This document shows, one piece after another, positions 17,789 to 27,269 of a stretch of DNA of 64,000 nt; position 1 is the stretch's first letter, and every line of letters starts with the position of its first letter. Made by a program: the position numbers and the translations under genes. Below the pieces are notes generated by a model. It ran no database searches. It was not told the origin of the DNA and saw nothing but the letters and a program-made list of their open reading frames with translations. This stretch comes from an uncultured Prevotellaceae bacterium (GTDB lineage: Bacteria > Bacteroidota > Bacteroidia > Bacteroidales > Muribaculaceae), in contig CAMJXD010000003.1 of the NCBI GenBank assembly GCA_946409635.1, positions 62,001 to 126,000 of the forward strand, written 5' to 3'.

Positions 17789-18364
17789 TTATAGTCTCAC
17801 TTTGACATCCAGCACACGTCTGCCGCCGATGCTCGCCGTCAAGTGCTGGCCGGGTTGCAACGTCAGCCCCGGGGACACATCGCCGGTGAACAGCATGTCG
17901 CCCATCTTGATGCTGCAGCGCGTGCTCACGGCTGCCACGGCATCGGGCAGGGGCATCACCATGTCGGCCAGGCAGGCACGTCCCACCGGGACATCGTCGA
18001 CACAGAACTCGACCGATTCCCGCAACGGGTCGTCGAGGTCCTGAGCCGTCAGCCAGTCGCCCACGATGGCAGCACCGTCAAAGGCCCGTCCCAGGGCCAC
18101 CAGCCGGCTGTCGCTGTCGTCACAGGCCTGCACATTGAATCCCGCCGTGAAGGCATCCCAATAGCGATGGGCAAACTTGGGAGCCACACACTTTCCCAGT
18201 CGTCCCATTCTCACCACGATGGACGGAGCGGCGACAAACCTGGCTGCAAAGTCGGGGACAAAGAAGGGTCGGCCGCTATACAGTATCGACGAGTCGGCCA
18301 TGAGATAGCATGCTGCCGATTGATCCACGTCGCCGTAATTGCCGGTAAAGCCAATGACCTTCAT
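17789..18364 (-). CDS. Fumarylacetoacetate hydrolase (FAH) family protein
   Basis: 191 residues, compact for the family. Family features include GRPFFVPDFAARFVAAPSIV, VRMGRLGKCVAPKFAHRYWD, then GFNVQACDD and GRAFDGAAIVGDWL, and a C-terminal GDMLFTGDVSPG. FAH-fold enzymes act on 2-keto or acylpyruvate substrates using a metal held by acidic residues. The usual ExE metal pair is not obvious here: the first acidic ligand region reads APSIVVRMG where many members have ETEIVVR, so catalysis is uncertain. The ATG at 18364 is chosen because everything upstream in frame overlaps rex and looks non-coding. It lies between rex and the porU paralog with 43 and 73 bp gaps, consistent with an operon. Confidence 0.8.
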   Translation of the reverse strand: MKVIGFTGNYGDVDQSAACYLMADSSILYSGRPFFVPDFAARFVAAPSIVVRMGRLGKCVAPKFAHRYWDAFTAGFNVQACDDSDSRLVALGRAFDGAAIVGDWLTAQDLDDPLRESVEFCVDDVPVGRACLADMVMPLPDAVAAVSTRCSIKMGDMLFTGDVSPGLTLQPGQHLTASIGGRRVLDVKVRL

Positions 18365-18407
18365 CTTCTTGTTGTCCTCTTTTTCGTCCTGTTTAGGCGG
18401 CAGGCCC

Positions 18408-19076
18408 TCAGTCCTGCCTGAATTCAATGTTAGTGTTCTGCATCCTGTTATAGATGATGGCCAGGTGGGCATAGATCGACGTGTTGGCAATGACCACGTC
18501 GTCGGCCGCCTTGATGCGGCAGGGCGTGAAGTTCCACAGCGCGGTGATGCCGCTGGCAATCGCCAGGTCGGCAATGTGCTGTGCACTCTCGACAGGCACC
18601 GTGAGGATCGCTATCGACGCCCGGTGCTGCCGCTGCCATGCCGCCAGCTCGCTGACGTCATAGACCGGCAGGCCTCCCAGGTGCTGGCCGATGACCTCGC
18701 TGCGCACGTCAAAGCCCGCAACGATGTTCAGTCCATAGTGCTCCAGACCATGGTCCTGCATGAGCGCTGTGCCCAGGCTACCCGTCCCGATGACCACGGC
18801 ATCGTGGTGGCGGTTGAAGCCCAGGAAGTCCTCCAGTTCCTTGAGCAGGCTGGGGACCTCGTAGCCGATGCGCGTCTTGCCCCGAACGTTAAGAAACGAC
18901 AAGTCCTTGGCAATCTGCGAGGACTGCACATTCAACTCCTTGGAAATCTGGGTTGAAGACACATATTCCACGTGCAGGTTGTCGAGCATCTTGACGTAGG
19001 ACAAGTACCACGGAAGCCGCCTGATGGTGGGCTCCGGCAGTATTATCCTATTCTCATTGTTCTTGGTCATACTCAT
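18408..19076 (-). CDS. rex: Redox-sensing transcriptional repressor Rex
   Basis: 222 residues. An N-terminal winged helix (about 1-80; STQISKELNVQSSQIAKDLS is the DNA-recognition region) is followed by a Rossmann domain with a GTGSLGTAL dinucleotide loop (about 96-104) and a C-terminal swap helix (IYAHLAIIYNRM). Rex senses the NADH/NAD+ ratio and represses fermentation and electron-transfer genes. Many Rex proteins have GxGNLGxAL in the Rossmann loop, so the S is a mild variation. An in-frame TTG lies upstream at 19091, but the ATG at 19076 is preferred. A well-matched promoter is 24 bp upstream. Confidence 0.92.
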   Translation of the reverse strand: MSMTKNNENRIILPEPTIRRLPWYLSYVKMLDNLHVEYVSSTQISKELNVQSSQIAKDLSFLNVRGKTRIGYEVPSLLKELEDFLGFNRHHDAVVIGTGSLGTALMQDHGLEHYGLNIVAGFDVRSEVIGQHLGGLPVYDVSELAAWQRQHRASIAILTVPVESAQHIADLAIASGITALWNFTPCRIKAADDVVIANTSIYAHLAIIYNRMQNTNIEFRQD

Positions 19077-19099
19077 CGTATAAGGAAACAATTAACCGA

Positions 19100-19129
19100 C
19101 AAATTTACCTCATTTTTTTTAACGGCAAA
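19100..19129 (-). promoter_or_regulatory. Promoter of rex
   Basis: The minus strand reads TTTG-N18-TAAATTTG, a full match to the Bacteroidetes consensus, 24 bp before the rex ATG. Confidence 0.72.
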
Positions 19130-19560
19130 TAGCATGCGCCCGATTTTATTGAAAATACCACCCATTTTTAACAAATCTTATGCCTTGCCAGCACTGATGC
19201 AACTATTCACCTAACCTAGCTTCACGCTCAGCCGCAAAGGCGCTAAGTATTTCATATTAAACGGCTTCACTAGTCGTCTTCAACATTTTCATGAAGAACA
19301 GCGAGTCAGCATTCATGTATTCGTGCAAGACAAGACGTACTCATGAATATCTTAAAAATAACATCTTAGCGGCGCAGCGACTTAGCATGAAATCGTCACG
19401 GATTGGATTAACGTCGAACTTTCATTCAATCGAATCACAGATGAGGCCCAACTGCTGTATCATTGCCCTTAATGTCGCCTGGAATGGCTCTACACTGAGC
19501 CCATCGATTGCATCGATTCTGTGTCCATCGCGGAAGGTGGGGCGGGTGACGGCAGAGGCG
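19130..19560. other. Intergenic region without a gene
   Basis: Between rex and the second porU gene. No convincing gene. It holds two short degenerate inverted copies of CTCAGCCGCAAAGGCGCTAAG (19227-19247 and 19365-19385) and, at 19424-19463, a copy of the dispersed element CAATCGAAT..GGCCCAACTG..TATCAT also found at 44165-44204. Confidence 0.6.
19424..19463. repeat. Dispersed 40-bp element, copy 1
   Basis: Shares TTCAATCGAAT, GGCCCAACTG and TATCAT blocks in the same order and spacing with 44165-44204; a shorter match lies at 34151-34179. Confidence 0.6.
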
Positions 19561-22500
19561 TCACTCGCCGGCGACGGCCAGTTTGCGGGTCTTGGTTGCG
19601 GTCTTTACGCCGTCGGTCGAGATGGTGGCGCGGTAGATGTAGATGCCGCGAGGCACTCGCCTGCCGCCTCCGTCAGTGAGGTCCCAGGTGACTGGCGTGG
19701 AGCTGTACATGTCGCTGCGTCCCGACTGTGTGGTGGTCCACACCTTGTGTCCCATCAGGTCATAGACGTCGATGGTGACGGTGACCACGGCGTCGGGGCG
19801 GTTGTGCATGACGATGAACGAGGTCTCGTCGCTGGCGGGCGATGAGCAATAGACGTCGGCGATTTCGGGGGCGAGCCCGTTGACGACGTTGAAGGTGATG
19901 GTCTTTTCGCTCACGTTGTTATAGACGTCCCACACGCGCAGCCGCAGGGTGTGTAGTCCCGGTGCCAGGTCGGAGAGCTGGTAACTGATGCTGCCCAGTG
20001 TGCCCGGGTCGGCAAACATGGGGGTGTAGTAGCTCACGAGGTCGTTGTAGCTGGTGGTGCCGTCGAGGGTGAGCGTCATGCTGTGGCCGATGCCGGCCGA
20101 GGAGAAGTTGACGCCGCTCTCGTCGCTGACGGTGGCGAGCACGAGGGGGGACTCGTTGACGTCGCTGAAGTCTACAAACGACTCTTCGTTAAGGGCCAGG
20201 GTGATGATATCGGGGCCGATGGTGTCGGCCACGAAGTCGTCCTCGTAGCCGTAGATGTAGAAGTCGCTGTTGGCGCCCTTGGCCTCGAGCGTGTCGCGGC
20301 TGTCATAGGCATAGAGGTTGAGCAGCGATGGGCGGAAGTTGCCATACTCGTCGTTGACCTCGCTGGGGATGATGACGCGCACGGTGAACTGTCCGCCGGT
20401 GACCGTGTCCATGGAAATGGCCAGGCGGTCGGAGCGTTCCTCAAAGGTCACGGGGGTGCCTTCCTTGCCATAGCCGTGGGTGGTCACTGACTGCATGGGG
20501 CCAAGCAGAGTGGAGACGACAGCGCCGTCGAAGTTGGATGCCAGCTCACCCTTCACGTCAACAATCTTGCCGCTGAATTCGACCGACTGGCGTGCCTGGA
20601 AGACGGGCATGTTGTCGGGGTCGACCGGCTTGCCATTGATGGTCTCGACAACGGCGGTGTAGGGCGCATAGGCCAGTCGCATGGCGGGATCACCGAGGCA
20701 GAAGAAGCGCCGGTTGTTGTCGATGGTGGTGTAGATGCCGTTCTTGGACAAGCGCAGGATGTCGCCCACGCGGCGTGGCTTGCCCTGTTCGTCGGGCGAG
20801 AAGGCATACCGGCCCACATAGGAACTGAGCACGCCGTTGCTCGTGACATAGGCCAGCCTGACGGGGCACAACAGTGCGATGGCGCCGCCGTTGGCATTGA
20901 GATAGATCCTCGCGCCAGACGAGAGCGTGGCACCGTCGAAGCGTGAATACTCGCAGGTGGCGGCATACAGGACGGGAAGGTGGCGGTAGAAGAGCTGAGT
21001 CTCGACGTCGGAGCGCATCATCAGGCCCTCACCGGTCCAGTTCTGGGTGCTGGCGTGGCCGATATAGTTCCACCATAGGGCACCCTCGCCAAGGGTGGTG
21101 TACATCTTGTTGCGCGCGTCGGGGTAGGATCTGGAGCCGCCCTCGCTCACGGCGTTGAAGGCGTCGGTGAAGACGTGGCTGTACATCATGTTGCTGCCAC
21201 CATACTTGTTCATCATGGCCTCCATGTCGACCGACTGCTGCATGTGGACACCGAAGTTCTCGTCGTCGGCGACCATGAGCACCTGGTTCTTCCATGAGCC
21301 ATAGTTGGGCTTGGTGACATATTTCACGAGCTTGTTGACCATGGTTCGCGCCTCGCTGGGGCTCTTGACAATCATGCGTCCCACAGCGATGTTCATCTTG
21401 TCGTTGACATCGATGCCCATGTCATCGTCGAGGATGGCAAAGTAGTCGTCGGTCGTGATTGAGTTGTCATCGTCGTCGCTGATGGGGTCCTGCCATGTGA
21501 GCAGGCGTGGATAGTTGAGAGCGCTGGCATCGGTGCCCACCAGGCGGTTGTCGTAGCTGCCGCAGCCCATGAGCAAGAGGTAGCCCAGCCGGTGGCCGTC
21601 GTCGCTCATGCCGCGGTCATAGAACATCTTGCACAGGCGACGGTAGGCCATCGCATCCCAGGTGCCGCTGGAGAACTCGTTGAAGACCTGCTCGTGGTCG
21701 AGCACGAGCACGCGGAAGCCGTCGGTGGTCTCATGCAGCTCGGCCACGCGTCGTGCCTGGTCGAGATAGGCACTGGGGGCGAGGATAATCATGTCGGGCG
21801 TGGGCTCAGCATGGATGTCCTGGTTGGCCACCTCGCTCCTGAATTCGGGATGGGGGAAGGTGCCTGACTCGTCGAAGGCGACAAACTCCCGTGCGCCGTC
21901 GACAGCGGACGAGAAGGTGGCTGTGCCGTCGGCTATCGGGGCATTGAGCTGAACCGGGGCAAACGGCCGGGTGACGTCCCACACGCGGGTGGACGCGCCG
22001 CAGCCCGTGACGGCATAACGCGACTGGGTGCTGGCATGGCGGATGCCGAAGGTGAGGCGGCCGCTCTTGAGTGCCAGCGGGCGCTCATAGTTGACGCTGA
22101 CAAAGTTGAGCCGCGCCAGCTTGACCGATCCACGACAGGAATACTCGACGCCATAGTCGAGTGAGGTGGTGCCGTCGAGGGTAAACGTCTTGAGCGCCTT
22201 GCGCTCCTTGTAGTGGGTGTGGTCGCCCGGAACCGAGTCAATCAGGCAGTCGTTGGTCACGGGCAAGACCTGGTTGTTGTAACTGTAGGTCACGGTGCCC
22301 ATGGCACCGGTATTGTAGGCGGCAAATGAGGTCAGCACCTTGACCGTGCTGCCTGGCACCAGTCCCTCGAGGTCAAACTTGAAGGACTGACGCCCGTTGC
22401 TCCTGAAGTCCTCGCCCAGGAAGACGCGTCCCGTCTCGCCGGGGTTGACGATTTCCTGCTCGTGATAGAGTCGCTCGACGTAGGTTGTCACCACATTGCC

Positions 22501-22986
22501 CACGGGCTCGTTGTGTGCCAGCTCGATGTCGATGTCGCTGAAGCGGCTGTCGTTGGTGACCAGGTAGCAGCCCGAGTTGGCATAGGGGTGCTGCACCTGC
22601 ATGAAGTCGAAATTCTTGCTATAGTGTGACCACGTAATGGGCCCCTGGGCATAGAACAGGATCCTGTCGGCGCTACGCACCACAGGCATCTGCGGCAGGT
22701 CGTCGGCATAGTTGTCACCGCTCATCACCTCGCTCAAGGGTGCTCCGCCGTAGCCAAAGACGTGAATCTGTGACAGGTCGCTGCCCAGTCCCCAGCTGCG
22801 GATGTCGTCGGCCGTGATTTGATAGATGCCGCTCTCGATGACGGCTATTTTTACCCACTTGCCGCTGGCGAGCTTGCTCGTCGTGGCATAGAAGCTATTG
22901 TCCAGCGCCTGTGCCTGAACAGCACAACAGGCTATAACCAGGACGGATACAGCCATACGGACGAAGTATTTCATCATCTTTTTCAT
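19561..22986 (-). CDS. porU: Type IX secretion system sortase PorU (canonical form)
   Basis: 1141 residues from the ATG at 22986; an upstream extension of the frame lacks signal-peptide character. Signal peptide (MKKMMKYFVRMAVSVLVIAC, then VQAQA), N-terminal domain opening FYATTSKLASGKWVKIAVIES, C25 catalytic region and C-terminal FlgD-like domain (VTWDLTDGGGRRVPRGIYIY). The catalytic motifs are the standard PorU ones: H644 in YIGHASTQNW and C678 in ATCEYSRFDG. PorU cleaves the C-terminal domain of T9SS cargo and acts with PorV, encoded at the left end of this window. The PPTase gene lies 70 bp upstream on the same strand. The paralog at 14260-17715 shares the full architecture. Confidence 0.88.
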   Translation of the reverse strand: MKKMMKYFVRMAVSVLVIACCAVQAQALDNSFYATTSKLASGKWVKIAVIESGIYQITADDIRSWGLGSDLSQIHVFGYGGAPLSEVMSGDNYADDLPQMPVVRSADRILFYAQGPITWSHYSKNFDFMQVQHPYANSGCYLVTNDSRFSDIDIELAHNEPVGNVVTTYVERLYHEQEIVNPGETGRVFLGEDFRSNGRQSFKFDLEGLVPGSTVKVLTSFAAYNTGAMGTVTYSYNNQVLPVTNDCLIDSVPGDHTHYKERKALKTFTLDGTTSLDYGVEYSCRGSVKLARLNFVSVNYERPLALKSGRLTFGIRHASTQSRYAVTGCGASTRVWDVTRPFAPVQLNAPIADGTATFSSAVDGAREFVAFDESGTFPHPEFRSEVANQDIHAEPTPDMIILAPSAYLDQARRVAELHETTDGFRVLVLDHEQVFNEFSSGTWDAMAYRRLCKMFYDRGMSDDGHRLGYLLLMGCGSYDNRLVGTDASALNYPRLLTWQDPISDDDDNSITTDDYFAILDDDMGIDVNDKMNIAVGRMIVKSPSEARTMVNKLVKYVTKPNYGSWKNQVLMVADDENFGVHMQQSVDMEAMMNKYGGSNMMYSHVFTDAFNAVSEGGSRSYPDARNKMYTTLGEGALWWNYIGHASTQNWTGEGLMMRSDVETQLFYRHLPVLYAATCEYSRFDGATLSSGARIYLNANGGAIALLCPVRLAYVTSNGVLSSYVGRYAFSPDEQGKPRRVGDILRLSKNGIYTTIDNNRRFFCLGDPAMRLAYAPYTAVVETINGKPVDPDNMPVFQARQSVEFSGKIVDVKGELASNFDGAVVSTLLGPMQSVTTHGYGKEGTPVTFEERSDRLAISMDTVTGGQFTVRVIIPSEVNDEYGNFRPSLLNLYAYDSRDTLEAKGANSDFYIYGYEDDFVADTIGPDIITLALNEESFVDFSDVNESPLVLATVSDESGVNFSSAGIGHSMTLTLDGTTSYNDLVSYYTPMFADPGTLGSISYQLSDLAPGLHTLRLRVWDVYNNVSEKTITFNVVNGLAPEIADVYCSSPASDETSFIVMHNRPDAVVTVTIDVYDLMGHKVWTTTQSGRSDMYSSTPVTWDLTDGGGRRVPRGIYIYRATISTDGVKTATKTRKLAVAGE

Positions 22987-23056
22987 CGCGATATTTTTTT
23001 CTACTCTAATAACGAGAAAAGCCACATTTTATTGCACGCAAAGTGCAGGGATGGCG

Positions 23057-23737
23057 CTACTCGGTCGTGGCCACGGTCAGCCAGTGGCCGTCGATGATGC
23101 GGCTGGTGAGGCGGTAGCTGTTGTCGCCGCAACGGGCGACAAGGGTGGCCTGGCCGTTCTCGCAGGCATTGTCCGAGGGTGCGAGAACGATGCCGTCGGT
23201 CCAGTCGAGGGCGCTGTTGCGCTCGGCCTTGATGACAGCCTCCTTGGCCGTCCAGGCTATGATATGGGCCGTGAGGTCGTGGTGGGCAATAAAACGCTGC
23301 TCGCTGGCATTGAGGAACTTGTCACGCACCTTGAGCACCTGGCGGCGGTCTGCCTGCTCAGCATCGATGCCGATGAGACGGGATTCATTCACTGCCAGGG
23401 CGACCAGGCCCGTCGTGTGGGTGATGCTGATGTTCACATCCTCGTGCCCCAGAACCAGTGGAGCCCCCTGTGAGGTGTGGTCAAGGGTGACAGGGTGGCC
23501 GAAGGCCCGGCACAGCAACAACCGCTCGGCCGCCTTCTCGCGCTGCCGCTTGACGCGCAAGTCCACAATATCGTCGACAGCAATGCCCGCCTGACGGCAC
23601 AATGACAGCATCTCTGGCAACTCCTGCTCGAGCCGCCAAAGCAGCACTCTCGTGCCAGCAGGATATGAAATTTCCTCAGTAATCACATTTAAAAAAGCAT
23701 AGAATCCAATCGGTACCCCAGTCTCCGTCCCTCTCAT
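23057..23737 (-). CDS. 4'-phosphopantetheinyl transferase superfamily protein
   Basis: 226 residues, Sfp/AcpT size range. It would transfer the phosphopantetheine arm of CoA to a carrier protein. Diagnostic motifs: GIDAE (123-127, magnesium ligands D125 and E127) and WTAKEAVIKA (162-171, with E166). Upstream SITHTTGLVALAVN is the typical strand before GIDxE. Bacteroidetes often carry one such enzyme for ACP activation. It is encoded 60 bp downstream of the efflux operon and 70 bp upstream of porU on the same strand, so it may be co-transcribed with either; no functional link to efflux or T9SS is visible. Confidence 0.85.
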   Translation of the reverse strand: MRGTETGVPIGFYAFLNVITEEISYPAGTRVLLWRLEQELPEMLSLCRQAGIAVDDIVDLRVKRQREKAAERLLLCRAFGHPVTLDHTSQGAPLVLGHEDVNISITHTTGLVALAVNESRLIGIDAEQADRRQVLKVRDKFLNASEQRFIAHHDLTAHIIAWTAKEAVIKAERNSALDWTDGIVLAPSDNACENGQATLVARCGDNSYRLTSRIIDGHWLTVATTE

Positions 23738-23797
23738 CCCCTACTCCTCAAGTTTTCATGTCGACAAGGGACTTGAATCAAAAAGGCCAGTCTACCC

Positions 23798-25054
23798 TCA
23801 GCCCACGCCGTTCTTGGCCAGCTCGATGCGGGTCAGAGCCTTGGGGTTGTCCTCGCTGGCGGCAATCCACGAGCGGTAGCGGCGGCGGCTGACGAAGCGT
23901 TCGACCAGATAGGCCAGAACGAACATCACGGGTACCTGGAGCCACATCATCCAGTAGTGGTGGGACACCTGGTAGAGAGTGGCGCCGTTGCTCTGCATGA
24001 GCACATAGCCGTTGCTCATCCACGTGGCAGGGACACAGTCACCCACCACATACCACAGTGGCGACATCAGGTAACGGGGCCATGAGGCACCCGTCAAGAA
24101 GACAAACACCACCGACGAGAAGACGAACAGCAGGAACACGCTCTCGCGCTCGTTGACAAAAGCCTGCAGCGTCTGTCCCATCAGCGAGACGCCGATGAGG
24201 AACGGCAGAGCCATGCAGGCGATGTGCAGGAAGTTGCCATATTGCGGGAAGCCGAACATCAACGGCACATAGTGCAGCACATAGATGACGGGAATCACAT
24301 ACACGATGAGGTGAGACATCGTCTTGCCGATGACGGTGGCGCCCACCGAGGCCTCGATGGCCATGGGGTCGCGCCCGCCGTTGCGGCGCCGACGCTCAAT
24401 GCTGCCGCCATGCAGCATGGCGATACCCAGAATCATGCTTTGCTGCAGCACCAGCGGCAGGATGAACAGCAGCACAGCGCTGGCAATGCCCATGGCGGGG
24501 TTGCCCACAGGCACCTGACGGCTCTCGATGATGCTGCCGCTCATGTTAATCACTGGCTCGACAGTAGCTGCCAGACGCTCGTTGCCCATGGCCTGGGTGA
24601 CATTGGTCAGGGCAGTGAACATGGCCTTGTAGCGCATCATCACGCTCATGTCGCAGTAGAGCGACACATGGCCCTGCTGACCACGGCCGATGCTCTGGGC
24701 AAAGTCGCGCGGCACGTACAGGATGCCATAGCACTCCTTGCTGTGCATGGCCTGCTGGGCCTCCTGCATGTTGGCGGCATAGCCCACGATGGCTACCTCC
24801 TGAGTGGCATCCATGCGGCGCACCAGGTCGCGGCTCATGGCCGTGCGGTTATCGTCGACAACCACGACAGCCTCGTTGCGCACTACCTCGGGATTATAGA
24901 TCAAGGCATAGAGCACGGGGTACAACGCGTTGAGCACCAGGAAGAAGATGACCACACCCTGGTCGCGGAACACCAGCAGCAGCTCGCGTCCGCACACCCT
25001 GAGCACCTGGATGAACCACAGGAAGAGTCGGCTATGTTTAATCTTTTCAGTCAT
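23798..25054 (-). CDS. ABC-2 type transporter permease (second of two)
   Basis: 418 residues. One N-terminal membrane helix (about residues 24-50, VVIFFLVLNALYPVLYALIY), a large periplasmic domain (about 55-200) and five C-terminal helices: the ABC2_membrane_3/YbhR-like architecture of drug or lipid exporters. It starts 6 bp after the stop of the first permease, indicating translational coupling. With the neighbouring permease, HlyD-type adaptor and TolC-type channel it should form a trans-envelope exporter. The substrate cannot be read. No ATPase gene is present in the operon. Confidence 0.88.
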   Translation of the reverse strand: MTEKIKHSRLFLWFIQVLRVCGRELLLVFRDQGVVIFFLVLNALYPVLYALIYNPEVVRNEAVVVVDDNRTAMSRDLVRRMDATQEVAIVGYAANMQEAQQAMHSKECYGILYVPRDFAQSIGRGQQGHVSLYCDMSVMMRYKAMFTALTNVTQAMGNERLAATVEPVINMSGSIIESRQVPVGNPAMGIASAVLLFILPLVLQQSMILGIAMLHGGSIERRRRNGGRDPMAIEASVGATVIGKTMSHLIVYVIPVIYVLHYVPLMFGFPQYGNFLHIACMALPFLIGVSLMGQTLQAFVNERESVFLLFVFSSVVFVFLTGASWPRYLMSPLWYVVGDCVPATWMSNGYVLMQSNGATLYQVSHHYWMMWLQVPVMFVLAYLVERFVSRRRYRSWIAASEDNPKALTRIELAKNGVG

Positions 25055-25060
25055 ATATCG

Positions 25061-26227
25061 TCAGGGCACATACACCGGGTTGAGGCACTCTTTCTTCAAG
25101 CGCCAGGACAGCAGCATGGGCAAAATCGTGAACCCGATGAGCGCCGCATAATAGAATCGTGAATAATACAGGTCGACGCCGTTGAGCGCCTGGTCGACCA
25201 TGATGAGGAAGTAGTACTTGATGGGCATCACAAAGCCCAGTGCCTCGACCCAGGGGTACAAGGCCTCCTGCGGCAAGGAGAAGCCCGTAAACGAGAACGA
25301 GACCATGCCCAGCAGGGTACACAACATCGTGCCGTAGCGGAAGTTGGGTGTGAAACAGAACATGAGCACGGCAAAACTCTGGTTGGCCACCACAAGCAGG
25401 AACATCGCGCTGAGCATGTTCCACGGGTTGCAGTTGAGCGGGAAGTCGTAGCATCGAAACATCATCCACTGTATGAACCAGCCCACGACGGTGAAGAGCA
25501 CCGTCTGGGGCACCAGCTTGCCCACCAGTGCCAGGAACATGCTGCCGCCCGACGTCTTGAGCCACTGCCGACTGAGGCCCGACTTGAGCTCGGTGCCCAG
25601 CGAGAAGGCGGTCACCAGCAAGACGAACAGTGCCAGGAAACAGGGCACAAACGTCGAGTTGAGATAGTAGTCATAGTTGATGAATGGGTTGCCCGGCATG
25701 TGGACGTGGGTCTGATAGGGCTGCAGGGTGGTGGCAATGCGCTCGTTGGGCAGGCCCACGGTGCGCAGGGCTGTCTGCACGATGGCCCCGTTGGCCAGCA
25801 GCGACATGGTCTTGAAGCCCTTGTACTGCATAGATGCCGGCGCATAGTAGGCATAGTTCACATAGTAGCTCACCACAGGCTGCCGTCCACCCAGAGCCTC
25901 CTCCTCGAGATACTCGGGGATGAGGAAGAATCCCAGCACCTCGCCGCGCTGCACGGCATCGCGCGCCTCGGCAAAGTTGGAGTAGCGATGGCTGATGTTG
26001 ACCTGCTGGAATCCGCCCAGTGTGCGCGACACCTGTCGGGACATCACGCTGTTGTCCAGGTCGACGATACCCACAGGCACGCGGCTCACGCTGCCGCCCT
26101 TGATCAGGTCGAGCAGGAACCAGCAGCTGAGCAGCGGCATGATGACGATGAGCAGGAAATACATGGGTCGCCGCACGAGCTGGATCAACCCGCGCTTGAA
26201 CGATCGCCCTATGTATTTCAATACCAT
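25061..26227 (-). CDS. ABC-2 type transporter permease (first of two)
   Basis: 388 residues, with the same architecture as the next gene: an N-terminal helix (PMYFLLIVIMPLLSCWFLLD), a periplasmic domain with VPVGIVDLDNSVMSRQVSRT and NISHRYSNFAEARDAVQRGE, and C-terminal helices ending SWRLKKECLNPVYVP. The two permeases probably form a heterodimer. It lies 27 bp downstream of the HlyD-type gene. The conserved IVDLDNS segment is typical of YhgE/ABC2_membrane_3 proteins, where the extracytoplasmic domain may contact the adaptor. Confidence 0.88.
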   Translation of the reverse strand: MVLKYIGRSFKRGLIQLVRRPMYFLLIVIMPLLSCWFLLDLIKGGSVSRVPVGIVDLDNSVMSRQVSRTLGGFQQVNISHRYSNFAEARDAVQRGEVLGFFLIPEYLEEEALGGRQPVVSYYVNYAYYAPASMQYKGFKTMSLLANGAIVQTALRTVGLPNERIATTLQPYQTHVHMPGNPFINYDYYLNSTFVPCFLALFVLLVTAFSLGTELKSGLSRQWLKTSGGSMFLALVGKLVPQTVLFTVVGWFIQWMMFRCYDFPLNCNPWNMLSAMFLLVVANQSFAVLMFCFTPNFRYGTMLCTLLGMVSFSFTGFSLPQEALYPWVEALGFVMPIKYYFLIMVDQALNGVDLYYSRFYYAALIGFTILPMLLSWRLKKECLNPVYVP

Positions 26228-26254
26228 AGTTGTCAGCAGTCTAGCGTCTAACGT

Positions 26255-27265
26255 CTATTTCTCCAAAATCACCGACATGCCTGGACGCAGGTTGGGGACC
26301 TTGGTAACGGGGCGCATCTTCACCTCGAAGGTCTTGCTGTCATACTGGCCCTGGGCCTTGGCGGCCTGCCACACGGCATAGCTGCCCATATCGTGGATGT
26401 AGTAGACCGACATCTTGGTGGCCAGGTTGTTCAGTGCGGGAATGCGCACGCTCACTTCCTTGCCCATGGGCAGGTCGTTAAGCTGCTCCTCGCGCACGCT
26501 GAAGCTGACCCACATGTCGTCGAGCTTGGCAATCGACATGATGGGCGTGCCCATGGCCACGAGTTCGCCCTCCTGGGGATAGATCTCGCTCACCTCGCCG
26601 TCGCAAGGAGCCAGGAGCACCTGGTCCTCGAGCAGGCTCTCGACCTCCATGACAGTACCACGAGCCACGTTGGCCATGCTCTTGGCCGAGTTCTTGTCCT
26701 CCTGCTGAGCACCCTTGACGGCCATGTCATACTGTGCCTTGGCAGCCTTGACCTGGGCCGTTGCTGCGTCATAGGCAGCCTTGGCCTCGTCGCGCTTCTG
26801 CTGTGTGGCCACTCCCTGCTTGAAGAGGTTCTCCACACGCTGGTAAGTCTTCTCGGCGATGGTCTGGGCAGCGATGGCCTGTTGCCACATGTTGTAGGCG
26901 CTCTGCTTGATTTCCTCACGGGTGCCGCGCTCGGCCTTCTGGTTCTGGGAGGCAGCGGCAGCGGCGGCCTGCTGGGCCTGGTAGTACTTGGCGTCGACAG
27001 TGCTGGAGTAGATGCTCACCAGCTTGTCGCCCTTGTGCACCGTGTCGCCCTCGTGGACGTAGAATCTCACGATGCGGCCCGGGAGCTTGCCGCTCACGCG
27101 CACGGCGTCACAGTCGGCCTGACCCTGGGTTGTGGTTTCGGCCGGATGAATGAGCAGGATGCCCACGATGGCGATGCTGGCCATCACCAGGGCAAACACG
27201 GCCAGTGCAGCCAGCAGCGCTTTGTCCTTCTTGCGGACCACGGTTCTCTGTTCGTCTTTTTCCAT
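26255..27265 (-). CDS. HlyD-family efflux periplasmic adaptor
   Basis: 336 residues. A short cytoplasmic tail, one membrane anchor (about residues 17-38), a split biotinyl-lipoyl domain (GKLPGRIVRFYVHEGDTVHK and later LAPCDGEVSEIYPQEGELV) enclosing an alanine-rich coiled-coil hairpin (about 95-205), then a beta-barrel domain (MWVSFSVREEQLNDLPMG). It bridges inner-membrane permeases to the outer-membrane channel. It is the second gene of a four-gene minus-strand operon, separated from the TolC-type gene by a 45-bp repeat-filled gap. Confidence 0.92.
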   Translation of the reverse strand: MEKDEQRTVVRKKDKALLAALAVFALVMASIAIVGILLIHPAETTTQGQADCDAVRVSGKLPGRIVRFYVHEGDTVHKGDKLVSIYSSTVDAKYYQAQQAAAAAASQNQKAERGTREEIKQSAYNMWQQAIAAQTIAEKTYQRVENLFKQGVATQQKRDEAKAAYDAATAQVKAAKAQYDMAVKGAQQEDKNSAKSMANVARGTVMEVESLLEDQVLLAPCDGEVSEIYPQEGELVAMGTPIMSIAKLDDMWVSFSVREEQLNDLPMGKEVSVRIPALNNLATKMSVYYIHDMGSYAVWQAAKAQGQYDSKTFEVKMRPVTKVPNLRPGMSVILEK

Positions 27266-27269
27266 ATTT

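Noticed and set aside
19457..19560. A 45-codon open frame after the second porU gene on the minus strand (ending ICDSIE-stop)
   Set aside because: It has no credible start codon, overlaps the end of porU in another frame, and its 3' part lies in a dispersed repeat. Not a gene remnant I can support.
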